The notes under the pieces: generated by a model
Told to the model about the DNA's origin: nothing
Seen by the model: the letters and a program-made list of their open reading frames with translations, nothing else
Database searches by the model: none
Origin: Bacteroidia bacterium
GTDB lineage: Bacteria; Bacteroidota; Bacteroidia; B-17B0; Aurantibacillaceae
Assembly: GCA_021740825.1 (NCBI GenBank)
Contig: JAIOZA010000003.1
Span: forward strand, 1-64,000
Length of the DNA stretch: 64,000 nucleotides
Reading direction: 5' to 3'
Position numbers and translations under genes: made by a program
Shown: positions 63,801 to 64,000 of the stretch, piece by piece
Layout of the letters: each line of letters starts with the position of its first letter
How positions within the stretch are numbered: position 1 is the first letter of the stretch

Positions 63801-64000
63801 TATGATAAAGTAGTTAAAGCATTTTTTAATCTTGTAAGCACTTCTTCTTTACCTAGCAATGCTAACATGTCAAATAGCTGAGCGCCGCCTGCAACACCGG
63901 TAGTTAATACTCTTACTAATTGCATGTCTATTTTCCCTAATTCAGGTTCCGCAGCTGCAAATAAATCATGGATACTTGTTGTTGACCAAGATTCTAATGA
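63800..64000 (-). CDS. gltX: Glutamate-tRNA ligase, C-terminal part (start off window)
   Basis: The last 66 residues are readable without a break: GKIDMQLVRVLTTGVAGGAQ followed by LFDMLALLGKEEVLTRLKNAL, which match the anticodon-binding C-terminus of GluRS. The stop TAG overlaps the GTG start of tadA, so both genes should be coupled. The catalytic HIGH and KMSKS regions lie beyond the window. Confidence 0.9.
   Translation of the reverse strand, partial: SLESWSTTSIHDLFAAAEPELGKIDMQLVRVLTTGVAGGAQLFDMLALLGKEEVLTRLKNALTTLS

Overview
The window is AT-rich bacterial DNA from a member of the Bacteroidota. The evidence is gliding and type IX secretion genes (gldF, gldG; many C-terminal T9SS sorting domains of type A and one of type B), Bacteroidota-specific families (DUF4271, DUF4340, DUF3109, SprB repeats), no clear Shine-Dalgarno sequences, and repeated -7 boxes of the TAnnTTTG type. 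It looks like ordinary chromosome with densely packed genes. No prophage, CRISPR array, transposase or integrase was found. The exact family cannot be fixed from the sequence.

Layout. 1-2.5 kb (minus): a CapA-like phosphoesterase cut by the window edge, an NAD-dependent epimerase and a PAP2-like membrane protein. 2.6-6.1 kb (plus): gldF, gldG and a DUF4340 protein. 6.2-7.9 kb: dnaN facing purN. 8-10 kb: a secreted M1 aminopeptidase. 10.3-14.3 kb: a bestrophin channel, hemE, a GNAT / unknown / [2Fe-2S] ferredoxin cluster and a TIGR01777 epimerase. 14.4-20.4 kb: glmS, small secreted proteins and lipoproteins, a TonB protein and a 61-residue Lys/Ala/Pro histone-like protein. 20.7-27.4 kb: an Ig-like lipoprotein, clpP, a 2'-5' RNA ligase-like protein, free methionine-R-sulfoxide reductase, a long-chain acyl-CoA ligase and mutY. 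27.5-31.2 kb: a choice-of-anchor V secreted protein, DUF4271, hemD with an unusual basic tail, and rnpA. 31.2-38.6 kb (minus): a TSUP transporter, ppiD, then the coaX / outer-membrane protein / lptC / small membrane protein / FAD protein cluster. 38.67 kb: tRNA-Phe, followed by a pentapeptide-repeat protein and a coiled-coil lipoprotein. 41.2-48.5 kb (minus): clpX, a SpoIIE-type phosphatase sensor and the fused mutase icmF. 48.7-56.6 kb (plus): an M16 peptidase, a GxxExxY gene bracketed by inverted repeats, an HD-CoaD fusion, a secreted subtilase, purB and a glycosyltransferase. 56.6-63.3 kb: an unknown helical protein, a T9SS type A protein and a giant SprB-repeat T9SS type B protein. 63.4-64 kb (minus): tadA coupled to the end of gltX.

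Most genes are housekeeping: replication and repair (dnaN, mutY), purines (purN, purB), heme (hemE, hemD), CoA (coaX, coaD-like), proteolysis (clpP, clpX, ppiD), envelope (lptC, glmS, gld), plus secreted T9SS cargo. The accessory signals are repeats. A hairpin family with core TTCGAGCGCAGTCGAGAA occurs three times, once in frame inside the SpoIIE phosphatase gene. A GxxExxY nuclease-fold gene starts inside one arm of its own inverted repeat, and a second inverted-repeat pair without a gene lies 1.3 kb away. These repeat elements are the best candidates for something little described. The HD-CoaD fusion, the histone-like tail on HemD and a domain nested inside an SprB repeat come next.
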